A DNA stretch of 64,000 bases from Fodinibius saliphilus (GTDB taxonomy: Bacteria; Bacteroidota; Rhodothermia; Balneolales; Balneolaceae). The notes below the pieces were generated by a model. That model saw nothing but the letters and a program-made list of their open reading frames with translations, had not been told where the DNA came from and searched no databases. Both the position numbers and the translations under genes were made by a program. Position 1 is the first letter of the stretch. Every line of letters starts with the position of its first letter. Positions 55,699 to 64,000 of this stretch are shown here, piece by piece. The stretch covers positions 1,488,001 through 1,552,000 of the forward strand of contig NZ_VAWF01000001.1 in NCBI RefSeq assembly GCF_005869845.1, in the 5' to 3' direction.

Positions 55699-56196
55699 TT
55701 AATCAGTTTGTGAGGAAGACTTTGTAACTACAATTTTACGATCCGTTCCTTTAGTTGTATCCCACTTTAACTCTCCGTTATACCAGACTCGGTAAACAGC
55801 TATTACATTTTTTGAGTGCTCATATTCTACTTTAAGTGTATCCAAAGGAAAATTACCGGCCTTTATTAAGGTGCGAGCCGTATCCTGATCGTTTTCAATA
55901 TGAGGGAACAAAATCATTTCATGCTTCCCACTTTCGTTCGTTATATAAAACTGTTTGGGATAATCATGATTAGCATTAAAAATCTTCTTTTTTTCTCCAT
56001 TACTGAGATAATAAAGATTAGTATTGGGCTCAGTAATAGTGTTAGAGGTTTTTGCATTGAGCAGGTTGTCCCCATCTGAACCTTCAAATATCAACCGGAT
56101 GTCTGTTTCTCTAACCATTTGATTATTTGATGATGTAGAACAACCTGTCAATGTTAAACCTATTATTAATACAATAATAAATGTATGGATATTCAT
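55699..56196 (-). CDS. Small lipoprotein linked to a C10 protease
   Basis: Unknown lipoprotein of 165 residues with signal TFIIVLIIGLTLTGC (Cys19). The mature region has a DIRLIFEGSDGDNLLNAKTSN opening, then YYLSNGEKKKIFNANHD and alternating strand-like sequence with a C-terminal VYRVWYNGELKWDT. Similar small lipoproteins with a G.(N/D)LLN motif are widespread in Bacteroidetes without known function. The gene begins 3 bases after the C10 protease stop, so the two are co-transcribed. A role as protease inhibitor or chaperone is a possibility only. Confidence 0.75.
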   Translation of the reverse strand: MNIHTFIIVLIIGLTLTGCSTSSNNQMVRETDIRLIFEGSDGDNLLNAKTSNTITEPNTNLYYLSNGEKKKIFNANHDYPKQFYITNESGKHEMILFPHIENDQDTARTLIKAGNFPLDTLKVEYEHSKNVIAVYRVWYNGELKWDTTKGTDRKIVVTKSSSQTD

Positions 56197-56199
56197 CTG

Positions 56200-57435
56200 T
56201 TAAGGATGGATATTTATAACCACTTCACTGTTTCTATCATAGTTTGAATCTGCCGGATCAAATTCATTATAAGCATACCAGCCATCATAACTTCCATTCC
56301 AGCCCCAGTTCATATGGAAATTCAGATAGGTATTACCTGTGGGACATAGTTTAGATTGTATATAACCGTCTCCAACCCAAGCATGACCATTCCCATTCGT
56401 AGGAAAGATTCCCAACACATAATCTTTTTCATATCCATTAAATAATACTGGATCGCCATCATCCAGATCATCAATAACATCATATCGATTTGTAGTACCT
56501 TCATAACCAACTTGCGTGGCCGAACTATATCCAAAATGGCGCATACCTGGTGCCATATCATCGTCATCTGCCCCAGAAGCATCGCATCCATAATCCATGC
56601 TCACTTCATCTCCAATGTCACGCATTAGTAGCGATACCTCATCACTGCCATATGAATTGGGCATTGCACTCCAATTATAGTTATAGCCCGGCGCATATTC
56701 ATGGTAATTAATTATTTGAGCCATTGCTGTTGCCACACAACCAGAATATGCTCTGCCATTCGTTGGATAATCACACCCCATATGTGGCGCAGAATCATTA
56801 TATCCACTTCCCTGTCCCCAGGTAGTCGAAAGTAGCGGATCTACTCTATTAGTCCACTCTTCACAACCTCCATCATCAGGTGGGAGGCGCCGTTTACCTT
56901 TAATATCTAACACACGTGCCCACAAAATTTCTGAATCTTCAGATATTTTTTGTTTAGATTTTCGATATTTATTGACTGTATTCACTTTTTGTTGCAACCA
57001 AATAGCTAATCCTCCCGGAATTGTATCATTGGTGGTAACAGGCATACTACTGCTAACAGAAAATGCTTGAATGGGACTTAATCTCTTATCTGCTGGCACG
57101 ACAGCAAACCCCCCATCATGATAATTAATTAAATAAATAGATTTCTGACTATCTTCATTGCTAACAGTTAACACATGATCAACTGTTTTATGAGTTTTTT
57201 TCTTTTTTGTTGGTTCCCCGGACAATAAACTTCCTTTTTGGAAACTATAGTTATTGGCAAAGTTTTCAGCCACTGCTACAGCTTCTGTCTTACTTACCGA
57301 AGTATTCGCAAGATCTGCTTTTTGAATATTTTCTGTTTCATTTGATGGCCCATTTATATTCTTCTGTTGACATGATATAAAAAATGCTAATACCAGAAAT
57401 GGGAAAAAGACTCTTTTAAATAGCGACTTATTCAT
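56200..57435 (-). CDS. C10-family (streptopain-like) cysteine protease lipoprotein
   Basis: Secreted or surface cysteine protease of 411 residues with a lipoprotein signal (FFPFLVLAFFISC, Cys22). Residues ~40-175 match the Spi/streptopain inhibitory propeptide, with AVAVAENFAN and FAVVPADKRLSPIQAFS. The catalytic domain follows with LLSTTWGQGSGYN, the nucleophile C233 (YSGCVATAMAQIINYH), the catalytic H351 (NGHAWVGDGY) and NWGWNGSYDGWY. The relatives are SpeB and the Bacteroides Bfp proteases, which are made as zymogens and self-processed. No type IX secretion tail is present. It is followed after 3 bases by a small lipoprotein gene. Confidence 0.93.
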   Translation of the reverse strand: MNKSLFKRVFFPFLVLAFFISCQQKNINGPSNETENIQKADLANTSVSKTEAVAVAENFANNYSFQKGSLLSGEPTKKKKTHKTVDHVLTVSNEDSQKSIYLINYHDGGFAVVPADKRLSPIQAFSVSSSMPVTTNDTIPGGLAIWLQQKVNTVNKYRKSKQKISEDSEILWARVLDIKGKRRLPPDDGGCEEWTNRVDPLLSTTWGQGSGYNDSAPHMGCDYPTNGRAYSGCVATAMAQIINYHEYAPGYNYNWSAMPNSYGSDEVSLLMRDIGDEVSMDYGCDASGADDDDMAPGMRHFGYSSATQVGYEGTTNRYDVIDDLDDGDPVLFNGYEKDYVLGIFPTNGNGHAWVGDGYIQSKLCPTGNTYLNFHMNWGWNGSYDGWYAYNEFDPADSNYDRNSEVVINIHP

Positions 57436-57734
57436 TTTTCTCTCGTTTTATAGTTAATATAATTTAACGTTGCTATTGATATCTAATGTGGCTGGAATTG
57501 TTAGAAGACCAACCAGAGGCTTGGACAAAGAGCTTACAGCTCTTTAATAACCAGCCAAATAACAAGAGTATAAAGTAGGCGAAATGTTACAAGTTTTTTC
57601 AACTAGGATAGGACTACAATAATGCTATATTTTTTATAGAATAAAGAATACTATTTAGTAAGAAATGCTATCGACAATATTATCAGTGGTTGAGACGAGA
57701 GATGTAACAACGATTTGCAATACAAAATGAATAT
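57436..57734. other. Upstream region of the C10 protease
   Basis: About 300 bases without a gene. It has an 8-bp hairpin AAAGAGCT / AGCTCTTT with a TAC loop at 57527-57545, of unknown role. Confidence 0.4.
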
Positions 57735-58100
57735 TTATTCATCAAATATGATGTCCAGCTCTTGCTCAATAAATGTTTTTAATTCATCACTCATTGTATG
57801 AATAATACCTGCACCTTTGATAATGCCGTTTAGCTCTTTTATATATACATCATCGGAAAAAGAGCAGCTGTTTCCTTTTGAGGATGCAAAGGCAATTGCG
57901 AAACCGGTACTTTGCTTACGATCTATAGAAAAGGCGGATCCTTCATTAAATACGCCAAAATTGTAGTGAAGAACGGCCTCACCTCCTTCATCGGCTTTCA
58001 GTTCTAACTTAATCATATTACCGCGCCGAGACCTATCCAGTTCTACTTTTTCCCCTTCTATTTGCAAATGATCGATGGCAGCTTTTAACGTATTAGTCAT
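57735..58100 (-). CDS. Hypothetical protein
   Basis: Unrecognised 121-residue cytoplasmic protein without signal peptide. It is mixed alpha/beta, with a basic N-terminal helix (LKAAIDHLQIEGEKVELDRSR) and a hydrophobic middle (GFAIAFASSKGNSCSF), and ends in an acidic helix (LKTFIEQELDIIFDE). Codon use looks like the neighbours. No domain or catalytic motif was seen. Confidence 0.6.
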   Translation of the reverse strand: MTNTLKAAIDHLQIEGEKVELDRSRRGNMIKLELKADEGGEAVLHYNFGVFNEGSAFSIDRKQSTGFAIAFASSKGNSCSFSDDVYIKELNGIIKGAGIIHTMSDELKTFIEQELDIIFDE

Positions 58101-58469
58101 AATGAATCGGACTTATGAGGTATATAGTGTGAAACCATTTCTACCTTCAAAAAAATAAAGGTACGCTTTAGTTTAAAGCACATTCAATTATACTATTTTT
58201 TAATATGGATTCTAAGCTCATACAACTGAAGACTTAAACAAAAACTTCATGTTTCCCGAGCATCATATGTTGTTGGAAATAATTACTCATCAATTCATGG
58301 GCAGTATTGTCTCATCCGCTGCTAAAATCCCAATTTATTTTGCGAGTGAAGCAGTTATAATGAGTACAATAAAACCCCATGTACATCTTATTGCGAGCGG
58401 AATATTGAGCAAGATGAATAACTTAGATGAGGAACCTTTATTAAAAAGGGTAGAAAAAAAAGACTAGTT
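58101..58469. other. Gap before the GIY-YIG remnant
   Basis: A 72-codon plus-strand frame lies at 58249-58467 (MFPEHHMLLEIITHQFMG) with no domain or ribosome site, probably chance. Nothing else was seen. Confidence 0.4.
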
Positions 58470-58642
58470 GCTTCTGCCTTAGTAGTATACTTCTTGGAAT
58501 ACACTACTTCCCACGAGCGGCACCTTATCACCCAATATCTCGTCCCTAACTTGGTATATGAGGACAGTCACTGCCGCAGGTTCAAGGTATAGCCGATATA
58601 GATCTTGTCATGCTTTGTACAATGAAAGGCATGGTCCGTATT
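58470..58642 (-). pseudogene. GIY-YIG endonuclease-like gene, remnant 1
   Basis: The minus strand reads HCTKHDKIYIGYTLNLRQ, a stop at 58568-58570, then LSSYTKLGTRYWVIRCRSW and EVVYSKKYTTKAEATS in the same frame. These match the small GIY-YIG/UvrC-like nuclease domain (KIYIGYT, LSxHNKLGTR, PWEVVYxKKY). The stop TGA fits a CGA codon changed by one base (RQR to RQ-stop). The start codon and C-terminal end have decayed. Intact members of this family are about 85-100 residues. Confidence 0.8.
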
Positions 58643-58716
58643 GATATCAGGCATGCTCATTCGTAGTGCCCTCTATGTTAATAGTCAAAGCTGAATGTTG
58701 AACTATTTCGTCCCAT

Positions 58717-60897
58717 ATGTCATTTTTAATTAGTAGTCCTCCTGCAAATGAATTCATTCTTATGGATGATCGCCACAAAAAACAGGCCTACCAACTAGCC
58801 AGTATTGGTCATTGGGAGGTTGATGTTGTAAATAATCAGCTCTATTGGTCAGATCAAATAAAACGTCTCCATGAAGTTCCATTGGATTATAACCCTACGT
58901 TAGAGACGGCCATATCTTTTTACGCGGAGGGCTCTCCCAGAAAAAAAGTGCGAGAAATCGTAACACAAGCGATTGAAAAGGGAGAATCCTTTTCCTTCGA
59001 ATCTAAAATTATTACGGCCAAGGGGAATTCCCGGTGGGTCAGAGCCCTTGGAGAGACAGAAATGAAAGACGGGCAGTGCATTTACGTTTACGGGAGCACC
59101 CAGGACATTACCGATCAACGGGAAGCAGAGATAGAAATTCAAAAAGTAAATCAAAAACTACAAGATATTGTTGAGCATAGTACCATTATGTACTATCGCC
59201 ACGATACCGATCACAATATTACCTATGTAAGCCCTCAATCAACCCGGTTCTTGGGGTGCCCGCCGAAACAAGCCATGCAGAAGTGGACGGACTTTCTTAC
59301 TGATCATGAGAAAAACCGGCAAGGTATAAAAGCAACGGAAAAGGCTATCAAAACGGGAAACCCCCAACCTCCATACGAACAGCAACTGCAACGAACCGAC
59401 GGTAAGAAAATATGGGTGCAAGTAAATGAATCGCCTGTTGTGGAAAATGGGGAAACCGTAGAAATCGTGGGTTCCATGACTGATATCACTGATCTAAAGG
59501 AAAAACAACAACAGCTCAAAGATAAGGAGACACAACTTCGAAACATTGCAAACAATATTGACGGGATGATCATGCGGTATGTTCTGCACCCGGACGGAAG
59601 CGATGCAAATCCGTATGTGAGCGATGGAGTACGAGATCTCTTTGAACTACCGCCCGAAGTTGTGCTAGAATCGACCGAACCGGTGTGGGCCCAATTTGAT
59701 GAGGATCATATCGATGCAGTTCAGCAGTCGGTACAAAAATCGGCAAAAACCTTGAAGAACTGGGACAAGAGGTGGAAGATAGAGACCCCAAGTGGAGAAG
59801 AAAAATGGATTCATGGCCGGGGAACTCCCAAGAAACTGGAAGACGGAGTTGTACTGTGGGATACCATCTTGCTCGATATCACGGACCAGCATGAACTAGA
59901 GCAAAATATCAAACAGCAGGTCAACCTGCTAAATCATATACTGGACAGCTTACCGGGGCTGTTCTATATGCTCGATGCAGATGGAAACTATGTCCGGGTT
60001 AATAACAATACCGAAGATTTCTTTGGAAAATCAGCCGAACAGTTAAAGGGAACCAATGCTTTACTTAATGTCCCTCCTCGAAAGCGAGATGAGGCAAAAC
60101 AATCGATCCAACAAGTGTTTAACCAAGGATATGCTGACCTTGACACCATTCTCATTGACGGAGATGGTCAAGAACATCACTATCATACCAATGGAAGCTA
60201 TGTCGAATTAAACGGCCGGGACTATCTCATCGGTAATGCCATTGATATCACCGACCGGTTGAAAGCAGAAAAAGAAAATATAGTTTTGCTGCAGGAAATT
60301 CACCACCGTGTTAAGAATAACCTGGCCATTATTTCAGGCATCCTAAGCCTGGAGCTGGATGAACTTCCAGCTAAAAGTCAAAATCGTTCTGCCTTGGAAC
60401 ATAGCGTAAACCGTATCCAGGCAATAGCAAAAGTTCATGAGCTACTGTATCAAAGTTCGGATCTTTCCAAAATTAAGGTCAAAAACTATGTGTCTGAACT
60501 TGTAAATACTGTGATAGAAACTTTAGACATAGGAAAGGATTTTGATATACATTTCGAAATAGATGAGGTCGAGATGAACCTTAATGATATTACCCCTTTA
60601 GGTATATTATTAAATGAACTGCTAACCAACTCTTTTAAGTATGCTTTCCAAGATCGACAAGATGGACTTATCACGCTTGATATTAAACAACAAAATGAAG
60701 CCTATAATATAAAATACCGAGATAATGGCCCGGGATTTGAACAAAGTATATTTGAAAAGTCTGAGACTATGGGCTTTACCATTATCAAGGTGTTACTTCA
60801 ACAACTAGATGCGAACTATAGTATTGATCCTAAAAACGGTTTTAAAATTAACTTCACCTTTGAAAAACGGGAATCAGGATCTCACGCTAATATTTAA
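58717..60897 (+). CDS. Multi-PAS sensor histidine kinase (HisKA_2/HWE-like)
   Basis: Soluble sensor kinase of 726 residues with no membrane segment. Four PAS-type domains run in order at about 20-140 (ASIGHWEVDVVNNQLYWSDQI), 145-262, 268-395, and 400-520 (NHILDSLPGLFYMLDADGNY), each ended by a PAC-like DITD motif. The HisKA_2 dimerisation domain follows with EIHHRVKNNLAIISGIL (H529/H530), then a HATPase with N-box LLNELLTNSFKYAF and G-box DNGPGF. This class usually signals through stand-alone receivers or RpoE-type partners. The gene is bracketed on both sides by decayed GIY-YIG genes (58.5 and 61.1 kb). Ligand unknown; the PAS domains suggest light, redox or small-molecule input. Confidence 0.93.
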   Translation: MSFLISSPPANEFILMDDRHKKQAYQLASIGHWEVDVVNNQLYWSDQIKRLHEVPLDYNPTLETAISFYAEGSPRKKVREIVTQAIEKGESFSFESKIITAKGNSRWVRALGETEMKDGQCIYVYGSTQDITDQREAEIEIQKVNQKLQDIVEHSTIMYYRHDTDHNITYVSPQSTRFLGCPPKQAMQKWTDFLTDHEKNRQGIKATEKAIKTGNPQPPYEQQLQRTDGKKIWVQVNESPVVENGETVEIVGSMTDITDLKEKQQQLKDKETQLRNIANNIDGMIMRYVLHPDGSDANPYVSDGVRDLFELPPEVVLESTEPVWAQFDEDHIDAVQQSVQKSAKTLKNWDKRWKIETPSGEEKWIHGRGTPKKLEDGVVLWDTILLDITDQHELEQNIKQQVNLLNHILDSLPGLFYMLDADGNYVRVNNNTEDFFGKSAEQLKGTNALLNVPPRKRDEAKQSIQQVFNQGYADLDTILIDGDGQEHHYHTNGSYVELNGRDYLIGNAIDITDRLKAEKENIVLLQEIHHRVKNNLAIISGILSLELDELPAKSQNRSALEHSVNRIQAIAKVHELLYQSSDLSKIKVKNYVSELVNTVIETLDIGKDFDIHFEIDEVEMNLNDITPLGILLNELLTNSFKYAFQDRQDGLITLDIKQQNEAYNIKYRDNGPGFEQSIFEKSETMGFTIIKVLLQQLDANYSIDPKNGFKINFTFEKRESGSHANI

Positions 60898-61071
60898 ATA
60901 TCTGGACTACCCTTTCTTTTTCCGGCAAACATTAGAAATGCGAGCAGTAGGCAGAGTAAACCATTCAAATGAAGAGCCTTGGACCATATAAATAGCCACG
61001 ACTCCCCATCTTATATTCCTGGTTATAACCCGACATAAAAATATGAGTGCCCATTTGAACTATTCTATCAT

Positions 61072-61185
61072 CTATTCCTTGGTTCCTAACTTAATATCTG
61101 AGCGCAGCAGCTGTGGCAAGTTCGTGGTGTACCCAATATAAATCTTATCATAATCAGGAGAATGAAGGGAATAAACCGTATACAT
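61072..61185 (-). pseudogene. GIY-YIG endonuclease-like gene, remnant 2
   Basis: A 37-codon frame from the ATG at 61185 reads MYTVYSLHSPDYDKIYIGYT, TNLPQLLRSDIKLGTKE, then a stop at 61072. It matches the first half of a small GIY-YIG nuclease (TVYxL, DKIYIGYTTNL, LGTK), aligned codon for codon with remnant 1. The rest of the domain is missing or scrambled. It lies just downstream of the initiator tRNA gene on the same strand. Confidence 0.78.
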
Positions 61186-61213
61186 ATCGAACCTCTCTTA
61201 ATAGGTATAAAAT

Positions 61214-61249
61214 AAAAAAACGGCTCCCTGAACTTCAGAAAGCCGTTTT
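61214..61249 (-). terminator. Terminator downstream of the initiator tRNA
   Basis: On the minus strand AAAACGGCT and AGCCGTTTT pair around an inner CTGA/TCAG stem and are followed by a T-run. It lies 7 bases past the tRNA 3' end. Confidence 0.9.
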
Positions 61250-61255
61250 ACGTAG

Positions 61256-61328
<73 letters not shown>

Positions 61329-61433
61329 ATGTGAGTCCGTAATAATAAGGCTTGACATGGGTACTTGTCAATAGTAAATTCAGATTTCTTTCCAGACGGA
61401 AATCAACACCTCAAACCTCAATTTAAATCTCTT

Positions 61434-61439
61434 AGGAGG
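61434..61439 (+). promoter_or_regulatory. Ribosome binding site of the lysine aminotransferase gene
   Basis: TTAGGAGG lies 3 bases before the ATG at 61443, which settles the start over the TTG at 61365. Most genes in this window have no such site. Confidence 0.7.
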
Positions 61440-61442
61440 CTT

Positions 61443-62792
61443 ATGTCCACCACAAATCAGGTAGATGCCGCACAAGTTCATGACATTCTTCAAAAACATA
61501 TTCTCACTGACGGGTATGATATTGTTCTAGACCTCGATAAAAGTGACGGAATTTATCTCTACGATTCAAAAAATGACGAACGTTACCTGGACTTTTTTAC
61601 CTTTTTTGCCTCCAATCCCCTGGGTATGAACCACCCGCGATTGGCCAACGAAGAGTTTCAAAAAAAGATCGGACGCGTAGCCATCAACAAACCTTCCAAC
61701 TCTGATGTATATACAGAAGAGATGGCGGAGTTTCTTGACAACTTTGACCGCGTTGGAATCCCGGACTATCTTCCCCACTCTTTCTTTATCTCCGGCGGTG
61801 CCCTGGCAGTAGAAAATGCCTTAAAGGTCGCATTTGACTGGAAGGTGCAGAAAAACTTTGAAAAGGGATATCGCGAAGAAAAAGGCCATAAAGTACTACA
61901 CTTCGAACAGGCTTTCCACGGGCGTTCGGGTTATACGATGTCGCTTACCAACACCGATCCCACAAAAGTAAAGTATTTCCCCAAGTTCGACTGGCCGCGC
62001 ATAGAATCTCCGGCTATGAATTATCCCGCTACCGACGAGAATATCCGTAAAACGGTTCAGGATGAAGAAAGAGCAATAGCACAAGCTGAACGTTATTTTG
62101 AGATTTATAAGGATGATATAGCCTGCATCATTATTGAACCAATTCAGGCCGAAGGGGGCGATCGTCACTTTCGACTCGAGTTTCACCAGGCTCTGCGCGA
62201 ACTGGCCGATAAGCACGATGCACTGCTGATATATGATGAAGTACAGACCGGCGTTGGTCTGACCGGTAAGTTCTGGGCCCATGAGCATTATGTGAAACCC
62301 GATATCCTTGCATTTGGTAAAAAAGCCCAGGTTTGCGGTATCTTGGCTGGGGAACGCATTGAAGACATTGATACCAACTGTTTTGAAGTATCCTCGCGTA
62401 TTAACTCTACCTGGGGGGGTAACTTAGTAGATATGGTACGCTTTGGACGCATTCTGGAAGTAATAGAAGAAGAAAATCTTGTTGAAAATGCTGCTACGGT
62501 AGGAAATTATCTGCTCGAAAAACTTCAAAACCTTGAAGAGCAGTTTGAACACGTCAGCAATCCACGTGGCAAAGGATTGTTATGTGCCATTGACTTTCCA
62601 AACGGACACGTTCGAGATGCCGTAATTAAGGAATGTTTTGAGAATAACTTGATGATCCTTTCATGCGGACCTAAAACCATGCGATTCCGTCCGCCATTAA
62701 ATGTTACTAAAGATCATATTGACGAAGGACTTGAGATCATTGAAAAATCCATCAAGTCAGCAATGAAAAAGTGCCCTGCACTTGACGCCTAA
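61443..62792 (+). CDS. lat: L-lysine 6-aminotransferase
   Basis: PLP enzyme that removes the epsilon-amino group of L-lysine to give allysine (piperideine-6-carboxylate) with glutamate as co-product. It is 449 residues, the family's usual length. The chosen start follows a TTAGGAGG ribosome site; the longer frame from a TTG at 61365 lacks one. The LAT-specific segments are present: FFTFFASNPLGMNHPR, FISGGALAVENALKVAFDW, FEQAFHGRSGYTMSLTNTDP, IIEPIQAEGGDRHFR, and PLP lysine in AFGKKAQVCGI (K293/K294). In other bacteria the product feeds 2-aminoadipate catabolism or ectoine-like routes; none of these genes is nearby. Confidence 0.92.
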   Translation: MSTTNQVDAAQVHDILQKHILTDGYDIVLDLDKSDGIYLYDSKNDERYLDFFTFFASNPLGMNHPRLANEEFQKKIGRVAINKPSNSDVYTEEMAEFLDNFDRVGIPDYLPHSFFISGGALAVENALKVAFDWKVQKNFEKGYREEKGHKVLHFEQAFHGRSGYTMSLTNTDPTKVKYFPKFDWPRIESPAMNYPATDENIRKTVQDEERAIAQAERYFEIYKDDIACIIIEPIQAEGGDRHFRLEFHQALRELADKHDALLIYDEVQTGVGLTGKFWAHEHYVKPDILAFGKKAQVCGILAGERIEDIDTNCFEVSSRINSTWGGNLVDMVRFGRILEVIEEENLVENAATVGNYLLEKLQNLEEQFEHVSNPRGKGLLCAIDFPNGHVRDAVIKECFENNLMILSCGPKTMRFRPPLNVTKDHIDEGLEIIEKSIKSAMKKCPALDA

Positions 62793-62874
62793 TTTAGTTT
62801 CAGCAATCAGTAAAACAGTTAACAGTTGAGGTATTACCTCCTGTTAACTGCATACTGATAACTATATTTCCTAC

Positions 62875-63594
62875 CTATACCATCTGGTGTGATTCGGGCT
62901 GAATAGTAATCTCATTAAGAACCGAACCTTCCGGTTGATTAGCTGCATAATACACTGATTTCGCCACCTCTTCGGTACTTAGCATTTTTTTCTTTTGCAC
63001 TCGCATATTTACCGTGTCACTGTCCCACATTGGCGTATCTACACCCCCAAGGTGCATCAGGGTAAACTTTACTCCGCTTCTCTTGTGCTCTTCCACCAGA
63101 GATTTTGTGAATCCAGTGACGGCAAACTTTGAAGCTGAATAGATCGAAGAATTTTTCATAGGATATTTTCCTACACTGCCGGGAAACAGAATTACCCTTC
63201 CTTTTTTCTCCGTAGCCATATATCGAACTACCGTTTGCGTAACTAAGAAAGTACCATATACATTTACATCTAACATCTCTTTGGCATCTTCAGGCTTAAT
63301 ATCCAGCAAAGGTTGAATAACAGCAGTACCAAACGCATTTACAAGAACATCAGTAGGCCCAAGGTCTTCAATAACCTCGCGCGCCATCTTTGATACCGAA
63401 GCCAGATCTGTAACATCTACACCAATAACATAGGCCTCTCCCCCCTCATCGTTTATTTCCTTTGCCACCTCTTCGGCTTTCTGCTGGTTTCGCGCCGCTA
63501 ATACGACGGTAGCCCCGCCCTTTGCAAATACACGCCCACATGCACTTCCTATTCCACCTGATCCACCTACGATTAGTACAATTTTATCCTTCAT
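62875..63594 (-). CDS. Short-chain dehydrogenase/reductase (SDR)
   Basis: NAD(P)-dependent oxidoreductase of 239 residues. The cofactor motif is VGGSGGIGSACG near the N-terminus, VLVNAFGTA corresponds to the NAG motif, and the active site has Ser in FPGSVGK and YSASKFA (Tyr-x-x-x-Lys). The substrate region (LMHLGGVDTPMWDSDTV) resembles classical SDRs acting on sugars or ketoacyl substrates. It is not obviously FabG. It is encoded singly between the lysine aminotransferase and purL. Confidence 0.9.
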   Translation of the reverse strand: MKDKIVLIVGGSGGIGSACGRVFAKGGATVVLAARNQQKAEEVAKEINDEGGEAYVIGVDVTDLASVSKMAREVIEDLGPTDVLVNAFGTAVIQPLLDIKPEDAKEMLDVNVYGTFLVTQTVVRYMATEKKGRVILFPGSVGKYPMKNSSIYSASKFAVTGFTKSLVEEHKRSGVKFTLMHLGGVDTPMWDSDTVNMRVQKKKMLSTEEVAKSVYYAANQPEGSVLNEITIQPESHQMV

Positions 63595-63657
63595 TTCAAT
63601 AAATATTTTATCTTTAATTCTTTTGAATCTGTTAATTCAGTTTCGCTCCAAATCGTT

Positions 63658-63695
63658 CAAAAAGAAAAGGGACTTCCTATTTAGGAGTCCCTTTT
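63658..63695 (-). terminator. Terminator of purL
   Basis: The stem AAAAGGGACT / AGTCCCTTTT with an inner CCTA/TAGG extension (one T bulged) is followed on the minus strand by TTTTCTTTTTGA. It lies about 45 bases past the purL stop. Confidence 0.88.
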
Positions 63696-63740
63696 GATAT
63701 TTTATTACAAACTTATAAAAAGTGCAGAAATTATAAGCGG

Positions 63741-64000
63741 TTATCGCTGCTGCATTCCAGCCTTAATTACATTATCATAGATTGATACCATCTCATCTTG
63801 GGTAAAGGTCAAAAGGCCTGAAATTTCAAAATCATCACTTTCTCCGCCGACTTTGCCCAACTCAATAAATGGCAGATCGTTGTCAGTAAAGTGACTTTCA
63901 ACAGTCTTCTTCTGATTAGAACTGCATGTTACGACAACTCCGGATTGAGCTTCACTGTAGAGTACTTCGTGCATGTTAGATCCCAACTCATCAACTGAGA
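63741..64000 (-). CDS. purL: Phosphoribosylformylglycinamidine synthase II, C-terminus (N-terminus beyond window)
   Basis: Only the last ~86 codons are inside the window; the frame is open to base 64000. The C-terminal sequence reads SVDELGSNMHEVLYSEAQSG, then VVVTCSSNQKKTVESHF and LPFIELGKVGG, ending KAGMQQR. This matches the closing part of PurL, where a FSESQSR-like motif and IxLGKxGG occur. PurL makes formylglycinamidine ribonucleotide in purine synthesis. The assignment rests on this short stretch. Confidence 0.8.
   Translation of the reverse strand, partial: SVDELGSNMHEVLYSEAQSGVVVTCSSNQKKTVESHFTDNDLPFIELGKVGGESDDFEISGLLTFTQDEMVSIYDNVIKAGMQQR

Noticed and set aside
58249-58467. A 72-codon plus-strand frame before the GIY-YIG remnant
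   Set aside because: No recognisable domain and no ribosome site. A frame of this length can occur by chance in AT-rich sequence.

Overview
The window looks like a chromosomal segment of a Balneolota/Rhodothermota-type bacterium, a relative of Bacteroidetes in the style of Balneola, Gracilimonas or Fodinibius. The evidence is a moderately AT-rich genome with few Shine-Dalgarno sequences, a SusC/SusD pair, a TonB receptor with DUF4249 and DUF4159 partners, a GWxTD lipoprotein, a PorW/SprE-like TPR lipoprotein, a Rho with a basic N-terminal insert, and many Bacteroidetes-type lipoproteins. The species assignment is an inference. No phage, IS element, CRISPR array or rRNA operon was seen.

Layout. 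1-9.6 kb: alaS (C-terminus cut by the window edge), a plant-type ferredoxin-NADP reductase, a membrane protein with GYTDLS repeats, a stand-alone receiver protein, an NfeD-stomatin-stomatin operon, then a DUF389 membrane protein followed by a DUF899 gene broken by one in-frame stop. 10-13.4 kb: a porin / small PstS-like periplasmic protein / chemoreceptor module. 14-15.7 kb: a BspA-like repeat lipoprotein with a threefold 225-bp higher-order repeat. 15.9-19 kb: tmRNA (tag DNNYSYSLAA) and a fused aspartokinase-diaminopimelate decarboxylase. 19.1-23 kb: TonB receptor, DUF4249 and DUF4159. 23-40 kb: mostly housekeeping genes (rpiB, glyA, tatA, tatC, FKBP, alr, a phytoene-desaturase-like oxidoreductase, sppA, an MBL hydrolase, rho, folC, pyrD, a PorW/SprE-like gene, pyk).

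40.8-47.4 kb: SusD and SusC, then GWxTD. 47.4-53.5 kb: a compact minus-strand operon of a Na+/solute symporter, GNAT, ornithine-racemase-like protein, cytoplasmic M23 peptidase, M20 amidohydrolase and a second alanine racemase. It is followed by bactofilin and a divergent ornithine aminotransferase; a lysine 6-aminotransferase lies at 61.4 kb. Together these suggest uptake and catabolism of cell-wall-derived or D-amino-acid peptides (inference). 55.7-58.1 kb: a C10 (streptopain-like) protease with an adjacent small lipoprotein, and an unknown protein. 58.5-61.3 kb: a four-PAS sensor kinase bracketed by two decayed GIY-YIG nuclease genes, next to initiator tRNA-Met. 61.4-64 kb: lysine aminotransferase, a short-chain dehydrogenase, and the C-terminus of PurL, cut by the window edge.

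The most unusual items are the broken DUF899 gene, the paired GIY-YIG remnants around the sensor kinase, the porin/PstS-like/chemoreceptor module, the racemase-peptidase operon, the protease/lipoprotein pair, and the PorW-like protein ending in a TonB-type domain.
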